64,000 bases of DNA from Dickeya fangzhongdai. Its GTDB lineage: Bacteria; Pseudomonadota; Gammaproteobacteria; Enterobacterales; Enterobacteriaceae. Location: the NCBI RefSeq assembly GCF_002812485.1, contig NZ_CP025003.1, positions 1,736,001 to 1,800,000 on the forward strand, in the 5' to 3' direction. Below the pieces are notes generated by a model, which saw nothing but the letters and a program-made list of their open reading frames with translations, did no database searches and was not told the DNA's origin. How positions within the stretch are numbered: the first letter of the stretch is position 1; each line of letters opens with the position of its first letter. The position numbers were made by a program, and so were the translations under genes. This document shows positions 29,044-37,122 of this stretch, piece by piece.

Positions 29044-29817
29044 ATGATGAAAATAGATGTGAACTCCGATATGGGAGAAGGGTTTGGTGTCTATCAACTG
29101 TGTGATGACGAAGCCCTGATGCAAGTGGTTTCATCGGCGAATATCGCCTGCGGTTTTCATGCGGGGGATCCGGCCATCATGACGCAAATGGTACGGCTGG
29201 CAAAACGCCGGGGCGTGGGCATTGGCGCGCATCCTGGCTTGCCGGACCGGTTAGGGTTCGGGCGTAAAGAAATTGCCTTTAGCCCCGATGAGATTTGCCA
29301 GCAGGTGATTTATCAGATCGGCGCGCTGCAGGCGATTGCCAGAACCGAAGGCGTGAGCGTGTCGCATGTCAGTTTTCACGCGGCGATGGGCAATATGATT
29401 AATCGGGATGAGGCGCTGGCGCGGCAGGTGATGCAGGCGATTTCTCACCTTGACCCGGCTCTGATTATCTTTTGTCAGGCGGATACCATTATTGAGCGTG
29501 CAGCCCAAAGCGTGGGCCTGCGGAGCCTGACGCTGTTTCTGGCCGACCGCGCCTGCGACGCGGCAGGGCGTCTGGTGCCGCGCGGCAAGCCCGGCGCGGT
29601 CATTAAAGAAGAAGGGGCGGTGCGCGGTCGGGTGCGTCAGTTCCTGCAGGAAGGCACGGTCACCAGCATTGAGGGGCACCGGCTTGCCGTGCGCGCCAGG
29701 TCCATTCTGATTCATAGCGATACGCCGGGTTCGCTGACGCTTGCGAAGATTGTGCGCAGTGAGATTGAGGCCTGCGGGGCGGCGGTGGCGCCGGCTGCGG
29801 AGGTGTTGCAGCAGTAG
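29044..29817 (+). CDS. pxpA: PxpA-like (LamB/YcsF family) subunit with altered KPHG motif
   Basis: 257 residues. The N-terminus IDVNSDMGEG and SSANIACGFHAGDP are typical, as are GIGAHPGLPDRLGFGR and FLADRACDAAGRLVPRGKPGAVI. At the place where the family has VKPHGALYN this protein has VSFHAAMGN, so the Lys and Gly of the conserved KPHG motif are gone and only the His remains. It is therefore a diverged PxpA that may act on a relative of 5-oxoproline. Two Met codons begin the ORF. Confidence 0.85.
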   Translation: MMKIDVNSDMGEGFGVYQLCDDEALMQVVSSANIACGFHAGDPAIMTQMVRLAKRRGVGIGAHPGLPDRLGFGRKEIAFSPDEICQQVIYQIGALQAIARTEGVSVSHVSFHAAMGNMINRDEALARQVMQAISHLDPALIIFCQADTIIERAAQSVGLRSLTLFLADRACDAAGRLVPRGKPGAVIKEEGAVRGRVRQFLQEGTVTSIEGHRLAVRARSILIHSDTPGSLTLAKIVRSEIEACGAAVAPAAEVLQQ

Positions 29818-29885
29818 CCCTGTCGGTGGTTTGTCGGGAAGGCGCGGCGCTTACCCGACATGCCAATACCGTTTCAACCGCAAGA

Positions 29886-31178
29886 TCAACCCGACAGATT
29901 ACGTAATTGCATGATGACAGAAGGAGTGCCTTCAAATATGAACGGGTTGAGGAACATTCGCCCCCAGAACAAGCGCCGGTCTACTTCGCTTAATGCAACT
30001 TCGTCACACACCTCTGTCCAGTTTGTGCGCACAGCGTCAATGCACTGGATAATGATCCTGATGGCTTCCTGTTCGTTCAGCAGGAATTTGGGTGCGGCTC
30101 TCAGACAGACAGAGAGATTACTCATGCGGTTTTCACCTGCGATGAGCATCGCTTGCGTCGCCTCATTACCTGAACGGCTCTGAGGGCAAATGTCATAGGC
30201 AGGAGTTAGACTCAGTGTCTTGCCATTCCAGAACGCTGCATGATTTCTGGCATGATCGTCGGTATTGCCACAGATGATATTGAAAATCAGACGATTGAAT
30301 AGCTCGCGCAATGTTTCCTTCGGCGCGTCGAAGCGCTGGCGGATAATGTCTGTTAAATCCTCGTAGCTTGCATATCTCGCCATCATTTCATCCAGACCAA
30401 AAATAGTCAGGGCCGACACCATCAGACGACGCTCCCATCCCATATCTTTCTTCATGCGATCAAATCGCTCGACCAATATGACATCCTTACCTGCAGTATG
30501 ACGAAAGCGTACAGAAGCGACGTTTAAACCGGCTCTGACCGCCAATTTCATGGCAATGTATTCCGCCTTCACTACATTATAAGTATCCGTTGAAGAAGAG
30601 AATTTAGCGATGAACTTACGGTCGTCAGATTCGATCATTGCTTTTGGTCGCGCTCCGCCAAGCGAACTGCCATGAAAAAGCGCAAGGTCCAGTTCCGGCG
30701 TGAGAGGGATACCATTTTCAACCATGGCCGCCGCTTGCATCAGCTCTTCAAGAGATGCGCTCTGGGCCGCTCGTGGGACATATTGTGTCGCTGATAATTG
30801 AAAATCGAGCCCGCCTATTCTGTCAGAGCCAGATTCGAGTAAGTATGTCAGTTCGTCCAGTTTATCGGGATCGGCATCCTTGCTCTGGGTACCAACCAGC
30901 CTGTTGAGAATGACACGTCGGCCCCATGCATCAGGCGCTGCATCGCGTAGAGCGCTGGCTTGCTGTAGGTCCGGACCCGGTAAAATGGCGCCACGAACCA
31001 GAGGGAGTTCTGGCCCATAGATAGATATTGCGTCTTCACGCTCCAGATAGCTACGCCCGTAATTGAAGATAAACCGATTGCCGTCGCGGTTTAATACGCC
31101 AGCAACAACAGGTTGAGTCGCGCCTGGCAACCAGATCCATACGTAGGCCTGCCTGGCATTATTATCAGAAATCATCAT
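29886..31178 (-). CDS. hipA: HipA-family serine/threonine kinase toxin
   Basis: 430 residues. HipA-like kinase: the Gly-rich ATP loop is GSSLGGARPKAMI (about residue 170), with KFIAKFSS giving the lysine, the catalytic loop ICGNTDDHARNHA and the metal-binding YDICP. In E. coli HipA phosphorylates glutamyl-tRNA synthetase and causes persistence. The target here is unknown. It overlaps hipB by 14 bases, a coupled toxin-antitoxin arrangement. The module sits between pxpA and the aminotransferase gene, transcribed opposite to pxpA. Confidence 0.9.
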   Translation of the reverse strand: MMISDNNARQAYVWIWLPGATQPVVAGVLNRDGNRFIFNYGRSYLEREDAISIYGPELPLVRGAILPGPDLQQASALRDAAPDAWGRRVILNRLVGTQSKDADPDKLDELTYLLESGSDRIGGLDFQLSATQYVPRAAQSASLEELMQAAAMVENGIPLTPELDLALFHGSSLGGARPKAMIESDDRKFIAKFSSSTDTYNVVKAEYIAMKLAVRAGLNVASVRFRHTAGKDVILVERFDRMKKDMGWERRLMVSALTIFGLDEMMARYASYEDLTDIIRQRFDAPKETLRELFNRLIFNIICGNTDDHARNHAAFWNGKTLSLTPAYDICPQSRSGNEATQAMLIAGENRMSNLSVCLRAAPKFLLNEQEAIRIIIQCIDAVRTNWTEVCDEVALSEVDRRLFWGRMFLNPFIFEGTPSVIMQLRNLSG

Positions 31179-31503
31179 TTATCTCTTTTCGGGAGCGATG
31201 TACTGCACGTGGCATAAGTGACAGGGTTTTCTCTGCGTTCGCTATATGCATTGTCATTGCCACGTGCTCGGGCGTAAAAAGCGGAACTCCGATGATAGTG
31301 GCAAGCTCAAATACTGCGCCGATTGTACACCCCATATCGCCTTCTTCGGCACGATAGACAAGCCCCCGGGATACCCCTGCCCGCTCGGCGAGTTCCTCGA
31401 CGGTGAGTTTGCGCTCAATGCGCGCAGTGCGAATCATCAGTCCAAGTAATCGAGCCGCATCACTGCTATAGCGAGAATATGTTCGAGTGGCCGGCTTTGC
31501 CAT
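31165..31503 (-). CDS. hipB: HipB-like antitoxin, XRE-type helix-turn-helix
   Basis: 112 residues. Helix-turn-helix reads LGLMIRTARIERKLTVEELAERAGVSRGLVYRAEEGD (about residues 20-56). It would bind HipA and repress the operon. Gene order antitoxin-toxin is standard for hipBA. Longer than E. coli HipB (88 residues), with an extra C-terminal tail. Confidence 0.88.
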   Translation of the reverse strand: MAKPATRTYSRYSSDAARLLGLMIRTARIERKLTVEELAERAGVSRGLVYRAEEGDMGCTIGAVFELATIIGVPLFTPEHVAMTMHIANAEKTLSLMPRAVHRSRKEINDDF

Positions 31504-31519
31504 AACTTACCTCGTGTTT

Positions 31520-31603
31520 CATTAATAGGTCATATTGCATAATTATAACCCATTTATAGAGCATGGTGGCAAAGTGATGATAATGACCTTATTCCATTAA
31601 TAG
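31520..31603. promoter_or_regulatory. Repeated CATTAATAG motifs upstream of hipBA
   Basis: CATTAATAG occurs at 31520-31528 and again at 31595-31603 in the AT-rich region upstream of hipB. These are candidate HipB operators; the E. coli TATCC-type operator is not seen. Confidence 0.35.
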
Positions 31604-31742
31604 AATATTTTTCCTGTATGTGACCGGTTAATGGAACAAAGCCGCCTGTGGAACAACCGGCGGTTTATTTTAATGTCGGGTGGGAGGGAGCGTTCGTGTA
31701 GCCCCGGTCAGCGCCAGCGCCGCCGGGGAGGGAATGTGAAGC

Positions 31743-32945
31743 TTACCGGCATCCTTCGCAAAACGCGGCGAGGCGCTCGCAACCGGTCTGCAGGCGCTCC
31801 ATGCTGGTGGCGTAAGAGAGGCGAATATAGGGACTGATACCGTAGGCCGCGCCCTGAACGGTCACCACATGCTGCTCTTCAATTAATGCCATCACAAAAT
31901 CGGCATCGCTGGCAATCAGTCGCCCGGCCGCGCTGGTTTTTCCGATAAACGCCGCGATATTCACAAACAGATAAAACGCCCCCTGCGGCTTATGGCACGT
32001 CAGCCCCGGAATGGCGGCCAGTTTCGCCAGCACAAAATCGCGGCGCTCGCGGTAAATGGCGGCGCGCTCTTTGAGTAAATCCTGCGGGCCATCCAGCACG
32101 GCGATGGCCGCCGCCTGCGCCAGCGTCGTAATGCCGCCTGAGTTCTGGGTGTTCACATTGCTCATCGCTTTGATAAGCGGCGCGGGACCGCCGCAAAAGC
32201 CCAGACGCCAGCCGGTCATGGAATATGCTTTCGACACGCCATTTACCGTCAGCACGCGGTCGTACAGACGCGGTTCCACCTGCGCCAGCGTCAGGAAAAC
32301 GCAGTCGTCATAAATCAGGTGCTCATAAATATCGTCGGTCAGGATCCAGACGTGCGGGTTATCGAGCATCACATCGGCGATGCCCTGCAATTCTTCGCGG
32401 CTGGCGACGGAGCCGGTGGGATTGCTGGGATAGTTCAGCAACAGCCATTTGGTTTTGGCTGTTATCGCCGCGGCGATATCCGCAGGCAGCGGCTTAAAAC
32501 CGTTTTCTTCATGGCAGGGCACGGGGATCGGCGTGGCGCCGGCGAATTTTACGATGTCCGCATAGCTAATCCACGACGGCGTGGGGATCACCACCTCATC
32601 GCCGGGGTTAAGCGTGGCCATCATGGCGTTGAAGATTATCTGTCGGGCGCCGCCGGCGGTGATTATTTGACTAACGTCGTAATCCAGGCCGTTGTCGCGT
32701 TTGAATTTGCGCTGGATAGCCGCCCGCAGCGCCGGTGTTCCGTCGGTGGGAGGGTAGCGCGTGTCTCCGGCGAGGGCGGCGGCATGAGCCGCTTCAATCG
32801 CATGCATGGGGGTGGGAAAGTCCGGCTCTCCGGTGGAAAGCCCAACCACATCAATACCCTGCGCGGCGAGATCCCGCGCCTTTTGCGTCATCGCAACGGA
32901 CGCTGAAATGACTATGTTTTTAAGTCGATCGGCAATTTCTGGCAT
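31743..32945 (-). CDS. Class I/II pyridoxal-phosphate aminotransferase
   Basis: 400 residues, aspartate-aminotransferase fold type I. Motifs: GLSTGEPDFPTP, NYPSNPTGS, ILTDDIYEHLIYDD, and the PLP lysine in NGVSKAYSMTGWRLGF (about residue 235). The C-terminal arginine context is YIRLSYATS. It resembles the AspC-like enzymes of alpha-proteobacteria and Bacillus. In this cluster it would move the amino group of the glutamate or other amino acid produced by the Pxp-like complex. Divergent from the Nac-like regulator. Confidence 0.9.
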   Translation of the reverse strand: MPEIADRLKNIVISASVAMTQKARDLAAQGIDVVGLSTGEPDFPTPMHAIEAAHAAALAGDTRYPPTDGTPALRAAIQRKFKRDNGLDYDVSQIITAGGARQIIFNAMMATLNPGDEVVIPTPSWISYADIVKFAGATPIPVPCHEENGFKPLPADIAAAITAKTKWLLLNYPSNPTGSVASREELQGIADVMLDNPHVWILTDDIYEHLIYDDCVFLTLAQVEPRLYDRVLTVNGVSKAYSMTGWRLGFCGGPAPLIKAMSNVNTQNSGGITTLAQAAAIAVLDGPQDLLKERAAIYRERRDFVLAKLAAIPGLTCHKPQGAFYLFVNIAAFIGKTSAAGRLIASDADFVMALIEEQHVVTVQGAAYGISPYIRLSYATSMERLQTGCERLAAFCEGCR

Positions 32946-33126
32946 ATCACAGGTGTTCCAGTTGGTTCAGCGGGAACCGCGCTTGCGCACGGTGGAGGGT
33001 GATGCATGTCTGAGGATAGGGAACCGGCCTGGCGGGCGGATAATACCGCTTTGTTGTGGGGACATAATACAAAGCAATGACGGAGACCACCGTAAGACAC
33101 TGCAACGATGCAATGCCATGCCCGTT

Positions 33127-33143
33127 TGCACCGCAGCGGTGCG
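33127..33143. promoter_or_regulatory. NtrC-type enhancer
   Basis: TGCACC-GCAGC-GGTGCG matches the NtrC consensus TGCACY-N5-GGTGCA in 11 of 12 half-site bases. It lies about 100 bases upstream of the sigma-54 promoter at 33240-33255, the usual enhancer distance. Confidence 0.65.
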
Positions 33144-33239
33144 GGGTGCTCACGGTGGAATGCGGCCTGGGCGGCAGTTGCACAGATTATGCGCTAATCA
33201 AACCATAAGTAGCCTGTGTGGTTCCGCAATCATTAGAAC

Positions 33240-33255
33240 TGGCACATCCATTGCT
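33240..33255 (+). promoter_or_regulatory. Sigma-54 promoter of the Nac-like regulator
   Basis: TGGCACATCCATTGCT matches the sigma-54 consensus TGGCAC-N5-TTGC without mismatch and faces the LysR gene starting at 33290. Klebsiella nac is likewise transcribed from a sigma-54/NtrC promoter. Confidence 0.85.
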
Positions 33256-33289
33256 TAATTGATGAGAAAGCCATCACTGGAGAAATGCC

Positions 33290-34213
33290 ATGAATCTACG
33301 TCGCCTGAAATATTTCATCAAAATTGTCGATGTGGGCAGCTTAACCCAGGCGGCGGATATTCTGCATATCGCTCAGCCCGCGCTCAGCCAGCAGCTTGCG
33401 ACGCTGGAAGGGGAGGTGAATCAGCAACTGCTGATCCGTACCAAACGCGGGGTAACGCCAACCACCGCGGGCAACATTCTTTATACCCATGCCCAGGCGA
33501 TTTTGCGCCAGTGCGCGCAGGCGCAGAGCGCTATCGACCGTTCGGGAATGGAGCTGTGCGGCAACGTTTCCGTGGGCCTTGCTCCCGGCACGGCGGCGCA
33601 GCAGCTGGCTATTCCGCTGATGAAAGAGGTGCAGCGCCAGCATCCTGGCATTGTGCTCTACTTCAACGAAAACTTCGGCACTACCTTAAGCGAGCTGATC
33701 ATGAACGGGAGGATGGATATGGCGGTGATCTACGATAACCGTGCGATCCACGGGCTGCGCTTTATTCCTTTAATGAAGGAGCACCTGTATTTTGTCTGCC
33801 CGAATAGCCTTGATAAGCCGGTAAAAGAGATTGCGCTTGCCGATGTGGCGCGCTACGACCTGTTCGTGCCGCGCATTTACAACATCATGCGTAAATGTGT
33901 GGATGACGCCTTTGTTAAAGAAGGGCTGGATTACCGGGTCGCCTGTGAAATCGAGTCGCAAACTACGCTCAATGCGGCGCTGGCGGCGGGGCTGGGCTGC
34001 ACGATCATGCCGGAGTCCGCTGCGCGCGCGATGCTGAAAGCATCCGATGCGTGGATGGCGAAAATTATCGAACCGGATGTACATGCCTCGCTCTCGTTTT
34101 GCATCTCGGATCATTTGCCGCTCTCGGAACCGGCGGAAGCGGTGAAATCCATTCTGCTTTCACTGGTGTCGAACCGCACGCCGGACAACCGTCCCTTAAC
34201 GCTGGTGAGTTAA
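33290..34213 (+). CDS. nac: Nac-like LysR regulator (nitrogen assimilation control)
   Basis: 307 residues. The N-terminus MNLRRLKYFIKIVDVGSLTQ is nearly identical to E. coli Nac, as are HIAQPALSQQLATLEGE, QQLLIRTKRGVTPT and LYTHAQAILRQC. The effector domain is less alike (AVIYDNRAIHG, LGCTIMPESAARAM), and both end in LVS. Nac couples RpoN/NtrC nitrogen signalling to sigma-70 promoters. The sigma-54 promoter and NtrC site upstream support the same rank here. Because the effector domain diverges and the gene sits in a catabolic cluster, it may be a specialised paralogue rather than the global nac. AGGAGAAA-like SD (GGAGAAA) precedes the ATG. Confidence 0.85.
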   Translation: MNLRRLKYFIKIVDVGSLTQAADILHIAQPALSQQLATLEGEVNQQLLIRTKRGVTPTTAGNILYTHAQAILRQCAQAQSAIDRSGMELCGNVSVGLAPGTAAQQLAIPLMKEVQRQHPGIVLYFNENFGTTLSELIMNGRMDMAVIYDNRAIHGLRFIPLMKEHLYFVCPNSLDKPVKEIALADVARYDLFVPRIYNIMRKCVDDAFVKEGLDYRVACEIESQTTLNAALAAGLGCTIMPESAARAMLKASDAWMAKIIEPDVHASLSFCISDHLPLSEPAEAVKSILLSLVSNRTPDNRPLTLVS

Positions 34214-34278
34214 TAAGTCTCCCTTATTACCGTAAAGCGAAACCCTCTTACTGGCCGGCAGCGTACACGGGATAGAGT
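34213..34278 (+). promoter_or_regulatory. Operator-promoter module 1, before the biotinyl-like gene
   Basis: ATAAGTCTCCCTTAT (34213-34227) is an inverted repeat of the T-N11-A LysR type and of ATA-N9-TAT form. ATAGAGT, a likely -10 box, begins 59 bases later at 34272. The same arrangement recurs at 34750. Confidence 0.6.
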
Positions 34279-34321
34279 GAAGACATTCACCGAAAACACT
34301 AGCCAGTAACCGGGTCCGGAT

Positions 34322-34753
34322 ATGGAAAAAACGCTCACACTTAAGGTGTTACAGCAGCTGGCGCACAGTCTGCGCGCCACGTCAATTTCGCATGTTTCGC
34401 TAAAGGGCAGAACGTGGTCAGTTCATCTCACCGCTTCTCCCCGCATTGCGCCGCCTCCAGCGACAGAGAAACCTTCTTGCCTAATGCCGCCGTTAACGCC
34501 GTTATGCGCCCCTGCTCCAGGGCGGGTGCTGCTGCGCCATCCGCTTCTTGACGGCAATTTCGCTGCGCCGGGCGTAGCGGTTAACCCACACGATTTGCTG
34601 GCGATAGTGAAGGTAGGCGCCCTCTATTTACCCGTGCGAAGCCCGGTGTCAGGGCGGCTGATTTCCTTCGTCGTCAACGATGGTGACGTCGTGGGATTTG
34701 GTCAGGAAATCGCGAAAATTCAAAACCATGCCCCTCTGGCATCAGGATTATAA
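34322..34753 (+). CDS. Biotinyl/lipoyl-domain protein lacking the biotin-accepting motif
   Basis: 143 residues. The layout is that of an acetyl-CoA carboxylase biotin carboxyl carrier protein: an N-terminal segment, a Pro-rich linker (about residues 50-72), then a barrel domain with LCAPAPGRVLL, VNPHDLLAIVKV and SGRLISFVVNDGDVVGFGQEI. Where true carriers have EAMKM, this protein has KVGALYLPV, so no biotinylatable lysine is present. It is thus a pseudo-carrier. Similar proteins occur near pxpABC-type genes, but no biotin carboxylase is present here. Preceded by its own operator-promoter module. Confidence 0.75.
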   Translation: MEKTLTLKVLQQLAHSLRATSISHVSLKGRTWSVHLTASPRIAPPPATEKPSCLMPPLTPLCAPAPGRVLLRHPLLDGNFAAPGVAVNPHDLLAIVKVGALYLPVRSPVSGRLISFVVNDGDVVGFGQEIAKIQNHAPLASGL

Positions 34754-34814
34754 GTCCCCCTTATCGCCTCAAACCATTTATGTCTTATACCGCCGGGACA
34801 TAACTGAATAGAGT
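34750..34814 (+). promoter_or_regulatory. Operator-promoter module 2, before the dehydrogenase gene
   Basis: ATAAGTCCCCCTTAT (34750-34764) differs in one base from module 1, and ATAGAGT begins 58 bases after it at 34808 (59 in module 1). TCTTA and GCCGG lie at matching places in between. Confidence 0.6.
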
Positions 34815-34875
34815 CAAAAATACGCAATAAATACGATGCGGCATTGATGACCGCAGTCATGACAGGAGAGGCAAC

Positions 34876-35628
34876 ATGCCATTTTCAGATTACAAAGTCG
34901 CACTGGTGACTGGCGCGTCCGCCGGTATGGGTGAAGCGATTGTTGAACGTTTATGCCAGGAAGGCATCACCGTGCATGCGGTTGCCCGCCGGCGGGAACA
35001 ACTGATTGCGCTGGCCGATCGCACCGGCTGCATTCCTCATGCGCTGGACGTGGCCGACCTCGATGCGCTGACCCGCCTGTGCAGCGATTTGCAGGTTGAT
35101 ATTCTGGTGAATAACGCCGGGGTTTCGCACCCCGGCTCCATTCTGAATGCCAGTGAAGATGTGATTGAAACCCAGTTGAACGTTAACCTGCGCGCGGTAT
35201 TGCATCTGTGTCGCCTGCTGGTTCCGGGCATGGTGGCGCGCGACTGCGGCCACGTCATCAATATCACCTCCATCGCCGCTATTTATAACTTTAACGGCAA
35301 CTCGGTGTATCACGCGACCAAGGCGGGCGTGCATGCCTTGTCGCGACAACTGCGCGTTGACTGCTACGGCAAACGCGTTCGTATCACGGAGATTTGTCCG
35401 GGGCGTGTGGCGACCGATATTTTTGGCAACGTGTCCGGCGATCATGAGGACGCCCGCAGGCGTTTTATCGATGGCTTTGAGCTGCCTCAGGCAAAAGACA
35501 TTGCAGATTGCGTGGCCTTTGCCGTTAGCGCACCGGTGGCGGTGAATATCGGCAATATAGAAATCACGCCGACGCTGCAGGTTCCCGGCGGGCTTTCTAC
35601 GATGCGTCCCGGCGAAAGCGTAGTCTGA
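34876..35628 (+). CDS. Short-chain dehydrogenase/reductase (YdfG-like)
   Basis: 250 residues. Classical SDR: dinucleotide-binding TGASAGMG near residue 13, the structural NNAGVS, the Ser in INITSIAAIY and the catalytic YHATKAG (about residue 155). The segment ICPGRVATDIFGNV follows. Arg residues after the first strand (VARRREQL) suggest NADP preference. It resembles YdfG-type 3-hydroxy acid dehydrogenases, so it could oxidise a hydroxy amino acid. An AGGAGAGG ribosome binding site precedes the ATG. It heads the permease-ATPase operon (22 bases to the next gene). Confidence 0.88.
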   Translation: MPFSDYKVALVTGASAGMGEAIVERLCQEGITVHAVARRREQLIALADRTGCIPHALDVADLDALTRLCSDLQVDILVNNAGVSHPGSILNASEDVIETQLNVNLRAVLHLCRLLVPGMVARDCGHVINITSIAAIYNFNGNSVYHATKAGVHALSRQLRVDCYGKRVRITEICPGRVATDIFGNVSGDHEDARRRFIDGFELPQAKDIADCVAFAVSAPVAVNIGNIEITPTLQVPGGLSTMRPGESVV

Positions 35629-35650
35629 GCGGGTTTACAGGAGGCTCATT

Positions 35651-36346
35651 ATGGCGCTCGATTTTAGTGCTGTGTTAACAGGCCATTATGGCGGGATGAT
35701 CGTGCAGGGCGCGACTATTACGCTGGAACTGGCGCTGGGCGCCTGGCTGCTGGCCATGTTTATCGCGCTGCTGCTGCTGGTTGTCCGTCTGACGGAAAAC
35801 CGCTTCGCTACGCGGCTGGTGGCGGCTTACATCTCCTATCACCGTAATGTGCCCACGCTGATCCAATTGATGATGTGGTATTTCGCCATTCCGACGCTGC
35901 TGCCGGAATCGGTGCAGAGCTGGATCAACGCGTTCAATGCCGAGTTTCTTTTCTCGATGTTCGCATTGGGGTTATGCCAGGCGGTCTACTTCTCCGAAGA
36001 TATCCGCAGCGGCCTGCGCGCCATACCTGACGGGCAGAATGAGGCCGCGCGGGCATTAGGAATGAGCTATATGCGGGCGATGGGGGCGGTTATTTTGCCG
36101 CAGGGGATCCGCAACGCGCTGCCTGCGCTGATTAACCATACCGTTTTGCTGTTTAAAAACACCAGCCTGGCGATGGTCATCGGCGTGACCGAACTGACCT
36201 ACGTCACGCGCGACATTGAAAATCAGACCTTCCGTACCTTCGAAGCCTATGTGATTGGAACGCTGGGATATCTGGCATTTTCACTGTTGTTGATGGGACT
36301 GGGCGCGCTGTTGGGGCGTCATTTTCAACGCGTGTATGCGAGGTAA
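35651..36346 (+). CDS. Amino-acid ABC transporter permease (HisM/GlnP type) 1
   Basis: 231 residues with about five membrane segments. The family loop is EAARALGMSYMRAMGAVILPQGIRNALPALINH. The N-terminal part includes YHRNVPTLIQLMMWYFAIP. It pairs with the permease that starts 5 bases after its end; the ATPase and binding protein of the cluster should complete the importer. Confidence 0.92.
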   Translation: MALDFSAVLTGHYGGMIVQGATITLELALGAWLLAMFIALLLLVVRLTENRFATRLVAAYISYHRNVPTLIQLMMWYFAIPTLLPESVQSWINAFNAEFLFSMFALGLCQAVYFSEDIRSGLRAIPDGQNEAARALGMSYMRAMGAVILPQGIRNALPALINHTVLLFKNTSLAMVIGVTELTYVTRDIENQTFRTFEAYVIGTLGYLAFSLLLMGLGALLGRHFQRVYAR

Positions 36347-36351
36347 TCGCT

Positions 36352-37122
36352 ATGTTTGACGTTTTAACTATTTTGCACGACCACAGCATGCTGTTCCTGA
36401 TGGGACAATACCCGAACGGGCCGCTGGGCGGCGTGCTTTGCACGCTGTTAATCTCGCTGTTGGCGGTGGCGCTCTCCTTTCCGCTTGGCGTGCTGGTGGG
36501 GCTGGCTCGCCTGTCGCCGTGGCGCGGGTTACGCTGGGCCGCCGCCTGTTGGGTCTACACGCTGCGTGGTATTCCGCTAATGATGGTGGTGTTCTGGACT
36601 TACTTCTGCGTACCGCTGCTGATTGGGCAGAATATCAGCGGCTTTTCCACCATGCTCTGCACGCTGGTTATCTACGAAAGCGCATATATCGCCGAGATTG
36701 TCCGCGGCGGTATTCAGGCGCTGCCCCACGGCCAGTACGAAGCTTCGCGGGCGCTGGGGATGAGTTACCTGAAAACCCTGCGGCTGGTGGTTTTACCGCA
36801 GGCTTTGTTCAATTCTCTGCCCAGTCTGGTGAGCCAACTGGTGTCGATTATCAAAGACAGTACGCTTGGCTATGTCATTAACGTGCCGGAACTGACCTAT
36901 GCGGCAAATCAGGTTAGTAATCAGTTGTTGACCAAGCCGTTTCAGGTGTTCGCTATTGTCGCCCTAAGCTATTACATCATCTGTTTTAGTCTGACGTGGC
37001 TGGCGAATAAGCTCGAAAACTATATTGCTAACAAACGACTCAACGAACAACCACCGCAGGGAGAAGCGCAGAACAATTCCCTTTTCTTCGCCAACCGCAA
37101 TCTTAATAAGGAAACATCATGA
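36352..37122 (+). CDS. Amino-acid ABC transporter permease (HisM/GlnP type) 2
   Basis: 256 residues. Same family as the preceding gene: [20 protein letters not shown], then [39 protein letters not shown] as the ATPase-docking loop. Its stop overlaps the ATPase start by 4 bases. The C-terminal tail is a hydrophilic extension ending in NKETS. Confidence 0.92.
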   Translation: MFDVLTILHDHSMLFLMGQYPNGPLGGVLCTLLISLLAVALSFPLGVLVGLARLSPWRGLRWAAACWVYTLRGIPLMMVVFWTYFCVPLLIGQNISGFSTMLCTLVIYESAYIAEIVRGGIQALPHGQYEASRALGMSYLKTLRLVVLPQALFNSLPSLVSQLVSIIKDSTLGYVINVPELTYAANQVSNQLLTKPFQVFAIVALSYYIICFSLTWLANKLENYIANKRLNEQPPQGEAQNNSLFFANRNLNKETS

